Part shown: one piece after another, positions 30,367 to 42,000 of the stretch | Layout of the letters: each line of letters opens with the position of its first letter | Position numbering within the stretch: the first letter of the stretch is position 1 | NCBI GenBank assembly: GCA_023213395.1 | Contig: CM041465.1 | Coordinates: 183,279,741-183,343,740, forward strand | Source of the DNA: Cycas panzhihuaensis | Taxonomy: Eukaryota > Cycadophyta | Length of the DNA: 64,000 nucleotides | Direction of reading: 5' to 3' | Made by a program: the position numbers and the translations under genes | The notes under the pieces: model-generated | Told to the model about the DNA's origin: nothing | Databases searched by the model: none | The model's input: the letters and a program-made list of their open reading frames with translations, nothing else

Positions 30367-32042
30367 TCAATCATCTCCCCATTGGTGACTTTTCTTTAAA
30401 GATTCAAGTGCGCTCTGAGTTGCATACAAATGTCTTGTCGAGTCAGTTCTCTTGCCTCTACCTTGGTCTCTGTAACTCCTTCCATGAGGATTGAAATAAC
30501 AATCTTTGGTATTGTGGTTGTCAATATCATAGATATGACACCACCTATCTTGTTTCTGCAATGCACAATTTTTGGGATTGAGTTCACATTCCTTCATAGA
30601 ATGTGAATCCTCCTCACATATATGACACCAATGTTCTATTTTGAATTCTTTGATTTTCTTCTTTTTTATTCTTCATTTTTAATCTTGCTACTTTTTTCCT
30701 CAAGGTTTCAACCTCTGATTCTTTTTCTGCCTTTCCCACTTGGCAGAAGGGTCGACTACACTAATTCTGTTTGATTTCCTTTACCCTTCTTGTAACCTAG
30801 GCAACAAGGGATCATGCCCTCAAGTTTGGGCATCCATCTCGACCTCAAAATCTAAGGCTAGCTCTTGTGCATTCTTGAAGGACTTCAGACGATGTGTATG
30901 CATCATAGATCTCAAATTTTCATTTAACTATCTGACAAAATAATTCTTCATATTATGATCCGTCACCATTTCATTTGTCCTGTTGAATGCAATCATCTTC
31001 ATATGACTAATATAAGTCAATATTGATTCTCCAGGTTTCTGTTTAATTTCCTTCAAGGCAATTTCGACACCCTTATTGCCGCAAAATTTCTAGAACCTTT
31101 CCTCAAATAGCTTCTTTAAACTTGCCCATGTTTTTGCTCTATCGAGTTCTTTGTACCATGCCAATGGTACTCCCCTCAAGGTGCATGCAAACATTGCTTT
31201 TATCTCGTGTGCATCCATAATTTTTTTCACATCAATCAAATTATGAAATAAATACACATGTTCGACAACATCTGATGTATCATTGAAGATCAACTTTCCA
31301 AAATCTTGAGTCATCCATCCTTGGTGAACTCACTAGTGTCCCTCCCAGTGATGGTGACTTTTCCTCCTCTTAAGGTTGATTTCTTTGGAGACTCTCTTCC
31401 TTCCTCAATTCCATTTTGGAGTGGCATCCTGAGTATGCTCTTGTTAGCACTTCGCCTTCCAAACAAGGGATTGTTAAAAGGTGTCTGCAAGTGAATGGTT
31501 TCAGGTACTCTCAATACCTAAACTGTTAATGGTGTCACTATCACATACAATTCCTCAAATCCCTTTTTCGGCGAATCTTCAAACAGCTGTCTTGTTAGCT
31601 TGTTTTCCCAATATGCTGAGGGACCTTCCTTTGCCTTCTCGTGATCACTTAGGTCCTTCGAGGTATCATCCACATTTGTACCTTGCTCCTTCCCTAGGGT
31701 ATTGTCCTTAATATCTATAATATTACTTTGTTCCAGATTTCTTTGCAATTTTTTTCCTTTTCCAAGCTAATAAGATCATATCCAATTGGGGCAGGTGTTA
31801 GTACCATATGTTCCTCATGTCTTACCACTTCTTGTTCTTAGGGTGTTTGGGCTCCACTTGCCTCAGATTCTTCAGCGAACTGACCCTTAGTCTTGTTATT
31901 ATTAAGGCTTAATCTACGTGCCCTTCTTAAATTTGAATTCCTTGGACCATCGCAAAGCCCTTTGTTTGCTAGATTCTACTAATCAATTAGATGAAGTATT
32001 CTTATATGGTTTCCTTGTCTTTGAAGGCCTCTTTGGTGGCAT
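30367..32042 (-). pseudogene. GYP2 gag with zinc knuckles
   Basis: The probable start is the ATG at 32042 (MPPKRPSKTRKP), as in GYP1. The gag core is in frame 31314-31090 and beyond: DFGKLIFNDTSDVVEHVYLF, KAMFACTLRGVPLAWYKELD and LKKLFEERF, then KQKPGESILTYISHMK and NYFVR-LNENLRSMMHTHRLKSFKNAQ. Knuckle remnants follow in 30597-30367 (CHIYDIDNHNTKDCYF, with the second Cys lost, and a GRGKRTDSTRH stretch). Frameshifts and stops split it into several frames. The N-terminal 200 codons (31748-31311) are highly charged. Confidence 0.83.
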
Positions 32043-32168
32043 TAGAAGGACCCCTGGCTGTCAAAGTCTTAGTTAGAGCTTGCCATCACAACGAGAGCTA
32101 GGGTCCTTTGGTCTTTGCACATAATACACTTAGAAAACACCTTGGCCCAATCCCTCCGCAGTGGACAT

Positions 32169-32183
32169 AGGCAACGAAACCAA
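32169..32183 (-). promoter_or_regulatory. GYP2 primer binding site
   Basis: The reverse strand reads TTGGTTTCGTTGCCT directly after the LTR, two to three bases different from the GYP1 site. Confidence 0.6.
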
Positions 32184-33059
32184 TGTTGACTTTTTATTTC
32201 ACTACACTTTGGAATAGACACTTGTCAAGGAGGTCACTGTCGGTAATCTAGTTAGAGTTGGTCAACATAACATCAGTAACTTGCTCATACAATTAATGCA
32301 ACATCATAAGTATCATCATTATTCCATCACACTAGTCAATAGGTCATCACACATTCCTCATACAATCATTATATTATGCATAGTACACAAGATTCCATGT
32401 AACTCTTTATTTTATTAAGCAATATCATAGATACATGTCCTTACATTCAAATCTAGAATGTATCACTGCATATATTCCAACAAAGTCACAATATTTCCTT
32501 ACATATGCGTTCCACATATTTGGAACATATCACAACATGGAATGCTTAATCCTTGGCACTGGATCAAATGATGCTAGATCAAGTAACTCGACTCTCACAT
32601 CGAAATGGTGGGAAAAGTACCCATCAATACCCAAATATATGCCTTTTGGAGGAATGGTTGTAACTTCTAGTCACAACCATTCCGTTCCTTAACAAATGGT
32701 GCATTTTCACTTAAGATACATTACAACTCCTTAATTAGTGCCTGTTCTATATGTACATACATGTGTCCTTGAGTGACATCATCCCCTCTAGAGCGTATAG
32801 TCTGAATCTAAACATACATACCATGGATTTTCTTTTGTGCGTACCGTGTGCATTCCTATTCGTATGCATACCGTTCAAGTATGCACCCTGTAATGCATTC
32901 CCCGAGAGTCATTTTTCTAGACTTTTCCACTATTTTTGGTCATGCATTCTTGCGTGCATACCTCAGAGATGCATACTTGCATTCTTCCAATTAGCACAAA
33001 CATGCATTCTAATTTTTCCATGGTCCAAAATGTCATACATGCCAAATTTTATTCCAACA
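32184..33059 (-). repeat. GYP2 5' LTR
   Basis: TGTTGACTTTTTATTTC...TTTTATTCCAACA on the forward strand, 876 bp. Similarity to the GYP1 LTR is clear in the first 200 bases (GACACTTGTCAAGGAGGTCACTG). Degraded TGCATACC/TGCATTCC copies of the TGCGTACC motif occur at 32840-33010. Confidence 0.85.
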
Positions 33060-33439
33060 TAAAATCCATTGAGACCTCTTCCCATTTGTGCTCTTGCATA
33101 TGTAGTGGTTGGAGTAGCCCCAAAATCTTTAAGCTTTCACTCCTATTCCTTTGACATATATTGCATTATGAGGCAAATTTGTGGATATGTACTTTCATTC
33201 CCTTCCAAAAAAATGTATTGTAGACTTGGCAATAAGTCTTGTCAATCCCTACATGTCTTCTTGTTGGTATGGAGTGTGCTTCGAAAAGAATTTTACCTTT
33301 GAATATAGATGTGGTTGGTACTATGACCTTACCCTATCATAAGATTAGGTCATCCCTAAATTCACACTTGGTTTGCTCCTCAATACGAATTTCTTATATT
33401 ATTTTATGGGACATTGGGTCGTCCTGATACTCTTGAGTG
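33060..33439 (-). pseudogene. GYP3 integrase N-terminal fragment
   Basis: The reverse strand reads IFLEGNESTYPQICLIMQYMSKE and DFGATPTTTYARAQMGRGLNGFY. These are decayed forms of FYWKGMKKDVxxFVxxCxxCQRNK and PAGLLQPLPIPERxWExVSMDFI of gypsy integrases. The HHCC finger is partly kept and stops are frequent. The GYP2 LTR cuts the gene at 33059, before the catalytic core. Confidence 0.7.
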
Positions 33440-34900
33440 TGATCCTGGATCCAAGTTGGGGTGGCTATGGAAATCGCCTACATGGAGATGTTTTCCTGCC
33501 TTGGGATATCCTCGAGGATTCTCGATAATGCATTTGCAACAACATTTTCTTTTTCCTTCTTATAAATGATATCAAAATCAAAGGTTTGAAATTTACTTAC
33601 CCATATTTGTTATTTGTCTAGTAAGGTTTCACTAATTTAGGAAGTATTCAAGGTTGTCGTGATAAGTCTTGGCCATGAATTTGCATCCTAGTAAATATTG
33701 TTTCCATTGGTGTAGAGCGTGCATAATTGCTAGCATCTCTTTGTCGTAAATGGATTTTAGTTGTTCCCTTGTATTTAGTTTACAACTTTTGTATCTCAGT
33801 AGTTAGTTGTCTCGAAGAAGTACAACTCCTAGTCCTACTCCCAATGCGTCGCATTATTAAAATCTAGGGTTGTGAGTAATGGTGTTGTTACTATTGTTAT
33901 TTTTAGCCCTTGAAATGCTTCCTCTATTGGTTTGCTCCATGTGAATCCCTTTCTTTTCATTAGATCGGTTATTGGTATTGCAATGTGGCCATATCCTTTG
34001 ATGAACCAATGTAGGAACTCAGCAATGCCTAAGAAGCTTCTTATGCATGTTGCATTCTTCAGTGTGGGCCATTTTATAATTTCTTGGACCTTCTTGGGGT
34101 CCATTTTGACACCTCCTTAATGTGTCCAAGATATTCTGGTTCTATTTGTTTGAAGATGCATTTGCCCTTGTTTGCAAATAACTAATTATCTTTTATCACT
34201 CGTAGTATGGACTCGAGGTGTTCTAAGTACTATTCCCATGTTCAACTATAAATCAATTTGTCATCAAAGAATACTAACACAAACTTGCGTAGGAATGGTT
34301 TTAGTACCTTGTTCATGGTGCTCTAGAATGCGGTTAAGGTATTGGTTAACCCACGCAGCATAGCACGAAATTTGAATAACCCTTCGTGGGTATAGAAAGC
34401 TATCTTGTATACGTCCTCTACTTTAATGGAGATTTGGTAATATCTTGAGCGCAAATCTATCTTATAAAAATACCTAACTCCATGTAAGTCGTCAAGTAGG
34501 TCATCTATTCAAGGAATTGGGTATCTATTCTTGACTGTGAGCTTGTTGAGTCTTCTCTAGTTGACGTACATATGGTCCAATCCATCTTTCCTTTGACTTA
34601 GCATAATTGGGGATGTGAAGGGGCTAGAGTAGGCAGTAATATACCCTTACTGCAAGAGCTCCTAAGTAATTGGCTCAATCTCCTTCTTGAAATGATATGG
34701 GTGTTGATATGGTTGAATGTTTACTACTGCAGCCCCCGGTGCTAACTTGATGTTGTATTTGCATCCACGACTCAGTGGTTACCCTTGGGGTGGGCCTTCA
34801 AAGACTTTGTTGTGTTGATCGATGAGTGCCTATACCGCCTTTAGAACATCTTCGATTAAGATTTTATGGCATGTCACTACATATGAAGCCAGGTTTTTCC
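33440..34900 (-). pseudogene. GYP3 reverse transcriptase and RNase H
   Basis: RT blocks on the reverse strand include VFFDDKLIYS near 34265 (the FFDD active site is intact), LEHLESILRVIKDN, GKCIFKQIEPEYLGHI, and then the open frame 34104-33835: VQEIIKWPTLKNATCIRSFLGIAEFLHWFIKGYGHIAIPITDLMKRK and FTWSKPIEEAFQGLK. RNase H traces follow: TKWQQYL-type sequence, YKKEKENVVANALSRI near 33545. The pol order is that of gypsy. The FFDDILIYS form and LSR-type RNase H end suit the chromovirus branch, but the diagnostic integrase end is missing. Confidence 0.82.
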
Positions 34901-36440
34901 TCAACAACTTCTCCATCAAGTGCGAGGTCACTAGTTAGGTTGGTGGTGTGGGTGGTGCTTGCAAACTATGCTTATGCCCTTTCTGAGAAAAACTCATGAA
35001 ACAGATCTTGTAGTTGGTAATAATATTCCTAAGTTTTGTAATCATTGAATGTTGAGAACTACGTTGCCAACTCCAACAGGCATAACAAACATGCCCATAC
35101 TTGTAGAATAGTATGCTATTTGTAATTGCACCTTCTTGTAGTGACCTCTATGTGGCATGCTCTTTTTGTTTGTGATAATGACTTGAAATAGCTTGAGGGG
35201 TTTTATTTAGAGCCCGAGTTTAGCTACTGTTGGCCTATTGATGAAACTGTGAGTGTTGTCGCTATCCACCAAAATCGATATCTTTGTGTTTTTCATCCTC
35301 CCTTTGAACCATAGTGTTTGAGAAGTGTTGATCTCTCCTGTAATTGCCTATAACAATATCTGTATATTTTTAGCTTTCATCTCATTAATTCCTTGATTTA
35401 TGCTTCCTCATTGATTAGTTGCAACTCTTCTTCTGATTCATCTAAGTTTGGGATATCAATGTCCCCATTGTTGATCGTGAATACCTTTTTCACTAGGCAC
35501 TTGTGGTCATCGTTTCATTCTACTCCACAATCAAAGCAAGTTCCTCATTTTAGATGTTTGACTTTGGATAGGTTTTTCCCATTGACCCACCTTCTTTCTC
35601 TTCTGTAAGTGGAGGCTCAACTTTCGTGCCTAAGCAGTTCCAATTAGGTTAGTGACTTTGTCCCTAATATATAGGGGGTTTGTAGTGGCAAACATAACTC
35701 TGTCTTGCTTCTCAAAATGCAACCTAAATGTTTTTACCTTAGTAGATTGTGTCACATAAGATCATTGCTCTCAATGTTTTAAAATGGAACTTAATATTCC
35801 CTCCAAGTGCTACAATATATGCATGTAGTAGTTCAACCTCGATATCCTTGGTGATTAGGCTTTATAGATTTTGGAATTATTCAGTGTAGGCCTGTATTGA
35901 ATTGGTCTATTGTAAATGCATAAGATAAGCAAAGTAGTCTATGTTCCAAGTGTCTTCATATTGCTCTATCAGGGATGCTTTTAAGAAATCCCAATTGTAT
36001 TATTCTATCCCTTGATAGATTGTATTCCACCAGTGGAAGGACTTAAGTGTCTTTCCGTATAAGTGAAGGGATGCCACTAGGACTTCGTCTTTTGTTGATC
36101 TAGTGTTCATCTAGAAATAAATTTCCATTTGGATTATCCAACTATGAATATCCTTTGATTTCTCTGGATCAAACTTCTCCAAAAGGAATTCGGTATCCCT
36201 GAGCCCTTGGTTTGGTTTACCTTCCCAATTCCTTTTCGAAAAGAATTCTTCCCTTTTGTGGGATGGTCCTATGTCATCCTTGCGGTTGTCCAATCTCTTA
36301 TTGAATCCCTATATAGCTCCACTCATCGCGTTTCTAAGGTTAGCTATATCATTCCTCATTCTTACTAAGTTGTCACTTATGGATACCGATGGTTGGCTCA
36401 CCATCTTCCTTGGTGCAAGTATTTTCTCAAATCTCAAGTC

Positions 36441-36443
<3 letters not shown>

Positions 36444-36473
<30 letters not shown>
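36444..36473. repeat. (TA)n microsatellite
   Basis: A 30-base AT dinucleotide run in the GYP3 gag region. Confidence 0.95.
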
Positions 36474-36478
<5 letters not shown>

Positions 36479-36566
36479 GGCCCCTTTTTCTACTTGGACA
36501 CCACTAATCTTCTCTACTAGGCTACTAATATGCAATGTACTACTCTTGACAAAGGCCTAGATAATG

Positions 36567-36579
36567 AGGCTCTAATACC
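36567..36579 (-). promoter_or_regulatory. GYP3 primer binding site
   Basis: The reverse strand reads TGGTATTAGAGCC two bases inside the LTR end, one mismatch from the tRNA-Met complement. Confidence 0.75.
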
Positions 36580-36581
36580 AC

Positions 36582-36660
36582 TTGTGGGAGTTCCAAGGGC
36601 AATTAACACCTCAAATGTAAACAATATCCCCAAATAAAAGTATCCTCTAGAGTTTTGTAT
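36582..36660 (-). repeat. GYP3 5' LTR, internal-side piece
   Basis: On the reverse strand this is the LTR end ...GGAACTCCCACA. The LTR is interrupted by COP-S1 and resumes at 42001. Confidence 0.7.
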
Positions 36661-36875
36661 TGTAGAAATTCAAAATGACAATAGATGAATTCTCTCTATC
36701 TTTATTGATCAACCATATGTCTATATATATACAGTTGTGAAGAAGGAACAATTGGCAACCGCTCAACAGGATTGTGCCACTTGTTGTCTTGAGAAAGAAA
36801 GGGGGAAGGATGTGAGACCCTCACAAAATACTTTAGACATATGTCATTCTCCTAGATAAAACATTACCTTTTACA
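36661..36875 (-). repeat. COP-S1 3' LTR
   Basis: 215 bp; reverse strand TGTAAAAGGTAATGTTTTATC...GAATTTCTACA. Confidence 0.92.
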
Positions 36876-36897
36876 TCCCCTCTTAATGTTTTATCTA
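36853..36897 (-). promoter_or_regulatory. COP-S1 polypurine tract within a 14-bp inverted repeat
   Basis: TAGATAAAACATTA at 36853-36866 is perfectly complementary to TAATGTTTTATCTA at 36884-36897. The 17-base loop holds the polypurine tract (AAGAGGGGA on the reverse strand) and the LTR start. COP-S3 and COP-S4 have G:C at the stem position where this copy has A:T. Confidence 0.8.
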
Positions 36898-38420
36898 TCT
36901 TAGTCCTAACTGATTTCTAAAAACAGTAAATGTTTTCCTGCCAAGAGATTTGGTAAGGACGTTAGCAGTTTAGTTTCTTGAAGTACAATGTTGAAGCTCG
37001 ATTTCTCTATTCTGCATTTTTTCTCTGATGAAGTGATGATGCACTTCTATGTGCTTTGTTCTTGCATGTAGCACTGAGTTGTTTGTCATTTTGATTCTAC
37101 TTTGATTATCGCAAAATATCTGAGTAGGCATCATATGTTTCTATCCAAGATCCTTTAGGAGTTATCTAATCCATACTCCTTCACATGCTGCATTGACTGC
37201 TGACTTGTATTCCGCTTCGGTTGAGGATAATGCAACCGTGTATTGCTTTTTACTGCTCTAGGAGATCAATGATTCTCCCAACAAGAAATAATAACCTGAT
37301 GTTGACTTTCTATCTGTTCTATCTCTAGCATAGTTAGAATCGTAGAAACCTATCAACTACATATTGTTCTCTTTTCTATACTCTAAGCCAAGATTCATGG
37401 TTCCTTTTAGGTATCACAAAATTCTCTTTGTAGCATTCCAATGAGGAACTTTGAGATTTTCTATGAATCTGGAGACTACACAATTGCATATGAAATATCG
37501 GGTCATGTGGCTGTGAGATAAATTAGGCTTCCAATCAATTGTTTGTACAAAGTTGCGTCAATAGGTTGCGCTTCTTGTTCTGTGCTTAACACAAATCCAA
37601 TTTCTATTGGTGTGATGACGCTATTACAACTATCCATTTTAAAGTTGCTTAGCAAATTTTTGATATATCTAGACTATGAAAGAACTATGGAGTAATCGTT
37701 TTGTTCTATTTCTATTTCGAGGTAGTAATGCAACATTCCTAGATCTGTCATTTCGAAAACCTTTTTGAATTGCTTCTTGATGAATGTTATTGAGTCTTTG
37801 TCATCTCCGGTGATCAGCATGTCATCTACATACACCACTACGATAGACGTCAAGCCTTGATTTGATTTTATGTACAGACTATGATCTAATTCACACCAGT
37901 CGAAACCATTTTGAGTTAGATATGAATCTAGCTTAGCATACCAGGCACTTGGCACTTGTTTGAGTCCATACAATGCCTTTCTTAATTTATAGACCATATT
38001 CTCTTGTCCTGGTTTTATGTATCCTTCTGGCCGATATATATACACTTCTTGTAAATCTCCATTCAGGAATGCACTTTTAACATCCATTTGATAAATCTTC
38101 CACCCCTTTTGAGCAGCAATTACAATCACCGTTCTTACTGTATTCAGCTTGGCTACTGGTGAAAATGTTTCTTCATAATCAATTCTAGTTGTCTGCATGT
38201 AGCCCTTTGCTACCAGTCTTGCCTTGTATTTCTCAACTTCTCCATTTGGCTTTTCTTTTATTTTGTATACCCATTTACAATTCACAATAGGTTTATCTTT
38301 AGGAGTCGTTACCAAGTCCCACGTTTTGTTTCTATGTATGGCCTCAATCTCTATATCCATTGCTGCTTTCCAATCTTGAGAGCTACTTGCTTCTTCATAA
38401 GAGCTTGGTTAGATGGAGTA
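36898..38420 (-). pseudogene. COP-S1 reverse transcriptase and RNase H
   Basis: The open frame 38360-37674 (228 codons) gives nearly the whole [103 protein letters not shown] and VVVYVDDMLITGDD, with YVDD intact. Behind it RNase H is broken into short pieces, including a KHIEVHHHFIREKM-type block near 37040 and an LTKSLG block near 36960. The stretch ends at the inverted repeat. The RT is among the best preserved in the window and could be used for phylogeny. Confidence 0.92.
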
Positions 38421-40090
38421 AATCAAGGCATGTGGTTTCTGAGACCTAGTTCAATGTTCAAATATTTCTCCTTTTGTTTCCTCAAGTGTCTTGAGATACC
38501 ATTTTGGTACTCTTTTTGAGGATTGTTCTTGTGGCAACCTGATTTCTTCATCTTCTGAATAAGTATTTAAACCACTACCTTTTTGCGTACCAGGCAGATG
38601 AGTGCTGGGATCACTTGCCTGTTGGATATTTAAACCACTGGCTTATTGCGTATTAGACAGATGAGTGCTGAAATTACTTGCTTGTTGGATATCCGAAGAC
38701 ATCTCCCCTGAAGTGTTATTTTATGCCTCAATGCTTTCAGAAGTAACATCTGATTTATCTTCTATCTGAACAGTTTGTGAGTTTTGATCACTTACATTCA
38801 TTTCTTGAGGAACAAGTTCTTTCTTCTCATCAAAGATTACATCCCTACTTACATGAAGTTTATCTGTCTTTGGGTCAAGACATATGTATGCTTTTGAACG
38901 GCTATTGTACCTAACCATTATGCATTCTATGCTCTTATTATCTAACTTAGTTCTTTTCTTATCAGGGATGTGAACATATGCTTTGCAACTGAAAATCTTC
39001 AGGTGACTTACATCAGGCTTATGTCCCGTCCACACCTCTTCAAGTGTTACATTGTCCAACGGCTGAGTTGGACTTCTATTAATCAAATACACGGCTGTGT
39101 ATACAGCCTCTGCCCAATATTTCTTAGCTATCTCACCATTGTTTAGCATGCATCAAGTCATTTCTACAATAGTTCTGTTCATCCTTTCTGCAACCCCATT
39201 TGGTTGAGGTGTATAAGGAATTGTAAATTGTCTACAAATTCCATGTATTTTACAGAAATGGAGGACTTCATTGGATACAAATTCCCTCCCTCCATCTGAA
39301 CGAATACATTTAATTTTTTACTACTTTTCAATTCAGTTTCAGCCTTGAATTCTTTAAAATAATTGAACGCTTCTGATTTACTAGAAAGGAAATATATCCA
39401 TGCTTTCCTGAGAAATCATCAATGAAAGTTAAGAAATACCTTGCACCATTTGTTGAAATTGGCATGAATGGACCACACAAATCAGTATGTGTCAAATCTA
39501 ACTTATTTTGTGCATGCCATGTACTTTTTGAGAATGGAATCCTGTGTTGTTTCCCCATCATACAGTCTTTGCACACAAAGTAATTGAAAGAAATGTCTGG
39601 CAAGCCATTCACCATCTTGGATTTCTTTAGTTTTTCTAATCTATCATGGGAAATACGACCATACTTCAAATGCCACATTTCATTAGTATCAGTGCTAGTT
39701 ATAGCAAGAGACTTTACATCAGAAGGTATTTTAGTGGGGCCTTTATCAGGTAGTACAAGAGTGGAGAGAAGTTTATACAACCTATTACACTTTTCTGCTT
39801 TGGCTATTATAATACCATTCCTTTTCATATCAAGAATGTAACAATAACCGTATTCATCAAATACTGTTCTTAGCCTTTTATCACTCAACTAAAATACTGA
39901 CAAAAGGTTCTTCTTCATCCCTAATACAAAGAAAACATTGCCTATACGTTGAATTTTTCCATCAATTCTTACAGCAATTTGACCTATTCCTTTTATATGC
40001 AAAGGAAAATTTATCTAGTACAAATTTATTGAGATCATATGGTTTGATGACTTCAAACCATTCTTTAATGCCTATAATATGATGTGAAGC
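38421..40090 (-). pseudogene. COP-S1 integrase
   Basis: The frame 39888-39328 reads MWHLKYGRISHDRLEKLKKSKMV, then VCKDCMMGKQHRIPF (the HHCC finger), LTHTDLCGPFMPISTNGARYFLTFIDDFSGKHGYISFL (first Asp). A frameshift follows; IRSDGG-REFVSN carries the second Asp near 39300 and QPNGVAERMNRTIVEM the catalytic Glu near 39180. The frame 39149-38721 gives KKYWAEAVYTAVYLINRSPT, EEVWTGHKPDVSHLKIFSC and KLHVSRDVIFDEKKELVP. All three catalytic residues are present, though the frame is broken. Confidence 0.9.
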
Positions 40091-41100
40091 TCCTGAATCA
40101 ACATACCAATTTTCTGTTGCACTGGTGTTTGCTGCTAATGCTACGATGAAAGATGTTTCAACTTCTTCTTCTATTGTGTCCTTTTCTCTACTACAATTTC
40201 CAGTCACCTGTTGCTTTCCCTTTTGAATTTCAACTCGTCTCTAGTAGCACTGGTATGGAAAATGACCCGTTTGTCCGCAATGGTAGCAGACGTCGAAAGT
40301 TGTACAGTTGCTTGAAAAATGACCTTGTTTGCCACAGTTGAAACATACCTTAGCATCTCGAGGTGGATTAATAGCCATTCTTCCCCGTCCTCTTCTTTCA
40401 GTCTAGCGTCCCTTGTAGGCAGTTGTTGCTCTTCCTCGTAATCTGGAATTAAGTTGACCTTGTCCTCTGATTCCCAAATGAAGCTTGGTGATAAGAGCTT
40501 CTTCAATTTTTGAGTCTTCTTCATATCTCTAATTCCTTTATTCTTGGCTAAACATATGACCTGTAAGAACATCAAAGGTCATTGTGGCATATTGCCCTCC
40601 TCCTATCAATATGTTTACCATATTATCAAAGGATTTTAGTAGTTTGTTGAGCACAAGATGTATTAATTTTGTGTCGAACAATTTGTCTCCTGCCGTAAGT
40701 AGAGCAGTTTTAATGTTGGTTAATTTGGTTATGAATTCAGATATGGTTTGGCCTTCCCTCATTTTAAGTTTATAAAGTTCTTCTCTTAGGGCCACAATTC
40801 TTGCTTCATTCTTTCTACTGAACATGGAAGACATTATTTTCCAGATTTCACTTGCATTCTCTATACCATCCACATATACTAACAAGGAATCAGAGATTGA
40901 GAGCTTGAGTACGAAGACAACAATATTATTTCTTTCAGTTTATTAGATCTACAACATCAGAAGGGTTGTTTCTCATCCCCGATAGTGATTCTCCAGGTAT
41001 GTATTGCCCTTAACAGACCACCTATTTTAATCTTCTAGATACTAAAGTTCATTTCAATTAATTTATCACTTTTAGGCAGTGATCCAGCGGAGGAGGCCAT
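40091..41100 (-). pseudogene. COP-S1 gag and protease
   Basis: The start is the ATG at 41100 (MASSAGSLPKSDKLIEMNFSI), with a stop soon after. The frame 40885-40538 carries VYVDGIENASEIWKIMSSMFSRKNEARIVALREELYKLKM and ISEFITKLTNIKTALLTAGD, the copia UBN2-type gag. Near 40340-40220 there are two zinc knuckles, CFNCGKQGHFSSNC and CYHCGQTGHFPYQC, both with intact CCHC. The protease NWYVDSGASHHIIG near 40110 keeps DSGAS. Two knuckles in copia gag is a feature also seen in COP-S2 and COP-S3. Confidence 0.9.
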
Positions 41101-41792
41101 GACTGTTTGTAAACTAAATTTTAAGAAGGGCAGAGGTATTAATACGTGGCATGCATCGTCATTTAACTAGTTGTATGGAATTCTGCACGAACCTTAAAAG
41201 TGTACAGATGGAAAAGAAAAGGGTTCCAAATCGAAGAACTCGCAAATCGGTATCCTGAATTGAGGTCAGATTCTTGATACACCTTCAGATTTGAGAGATA
41301 TGGCAGGAAACAAGTCCAAACCCACGCCCAAGGGGGTTTTTGAAAAATAAAGAAAAAACTGTAAAATTTGAGATAAAAACTTGAAAAACCTGATTTAAAT
41401 CCTTCGTTTAGTGATGAGAAGGGATTCAAACACTTTGTACCAGTAATTTTTGCCAGACTTTTGAAGGAAAAAAGGTGAAGGAAGGTCTCAAACACGCGCA
41501 CCCTTAAAATTGCTTCAAAAGATGTCGACCCAGAAGGAAAAAATGTCAAGGAGGCTTCAATCTACAATCTGGGTAAGTTTCCTCAAATTCTGAGTACTTT
41601 GATTTTTGGCATCCATACACTTCTGTACGACCGTACAATTTCGTATGATTTTGGCGTGTTTGCTCCATACTATTTCGTACTCTAATGGCAATGCCTTTTG
41701 GTAACAAACTTGATTCAGTTCTTCTTCCTCTTTAAAAACCCTAGCTTGACTCTTTCACAGGCAAGAGGACCCAATAACTTGCTCTGATACCA
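41101..41792 (-). other. COP-S1 leader and primer binding site
   Basis: The PBS TGGTATCAGAGC is at 41781-41792 (reverse strand), perfect. The leader has no valid ORF on the sense strand. At 41618-41690 it holds a group of GTAC/CGTAC words that also occur in COP-S2, S3 and S4. Confidence 0.8.
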
Positions 41793-42000
41793 TATAGAAA
41801 TTCAAAATGGCAATAAATGAATTCTCTGTCTTTATTGATCAATCATATGTCTATATATATATAGTTCTGAAGAAGGAACAATTGGCAACCGCTCAATAGG
41901 ATTGTGCCACTTGTCATCTTGAGAGAGAAAGGGGGAAGGATGTGAGACCTTCACAAGATCCTTTAGACATATTATCCTAGATAAAACATTACCTTCTACA
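41793..42000 (-). repeat. COP-S1 5' LTR
   Basis: 208 bp, TGTAGAAGGTAATGTTTTATC...TTTCTATA on the reverse strand; the terminal CA has changed to TA. CTATATATATATAG near 41850 is the likely promoter. Confidence 0.92.

Larger units (their letters stand above)
9596..33059 (-). mobile_element. GYP2: Ty3/gypsy element, 3' truncated and split by three insertions
   Basis: The reverse-strand order is LTR (32184-33059), PBS, gag, protease, an extra gag-like domain, RT, and then truncation at about 9596 near the RT/RNase H border. The pieces are 33059-27999, 24096-23784, 20895-20861 and 10496-9596. Each insertion boundary reads through: protein and DNA blocks continue across GYP1 (TSD atttt), COP-L3 and LARD-K (TSD aattt). 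GYP2 is a relative of GYP1 with the same domain plan but with lower CpG content and more decay. It sits in the GYP3 integrase at 33059. Its RNase H, integrase and 3' LTR are missing. Confidence 0.85.
34901..36581 (-). pseudogene. GYP3 gag and protease
   Basis: Gag is recognised in frame 36293-36111 (RDTEFLLEKFDPEKSKDIHSWIIQMEIYF), continuing as KTLKSFHWWNTIYQG and YNWDFLKASLIEQYED, the usual W-F gag core. A single knuckle near 35520 reads TCFDCGVE-NDDHKC. The protease near 35240-35280 reads ILVDSDNTHSFINRPTVAKLGL; the usual form is DSGSTHNFI, so Gly is replaced by Asp at the active site. A (TA)n run lies at 36444-36473 near the gag start. Stops and shifts are common. Confidence 0.78.
36661..42000 (-). 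mobile_element. COP-S1: complete Ty1/copia element, pol decayed
   Basis: A 5.34-kb element with LTRs at 36661-36875 and 41793-42000. The flanking bases TGTAT and TGTAC are probably a target duplication with one change. The reverse-strand order is LTR, PBS, leader, gag, protease, integrase, RT with YVDD, RNase H, polypurine tract, LTR. It interrupts the GYP3 LTR. LTR copies differ by roughly 15 substitutions and short indels, so it is not young. Its LTR ends and leader motifs place it with COP-S2, S3 and S4. Confidence 0.92.
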
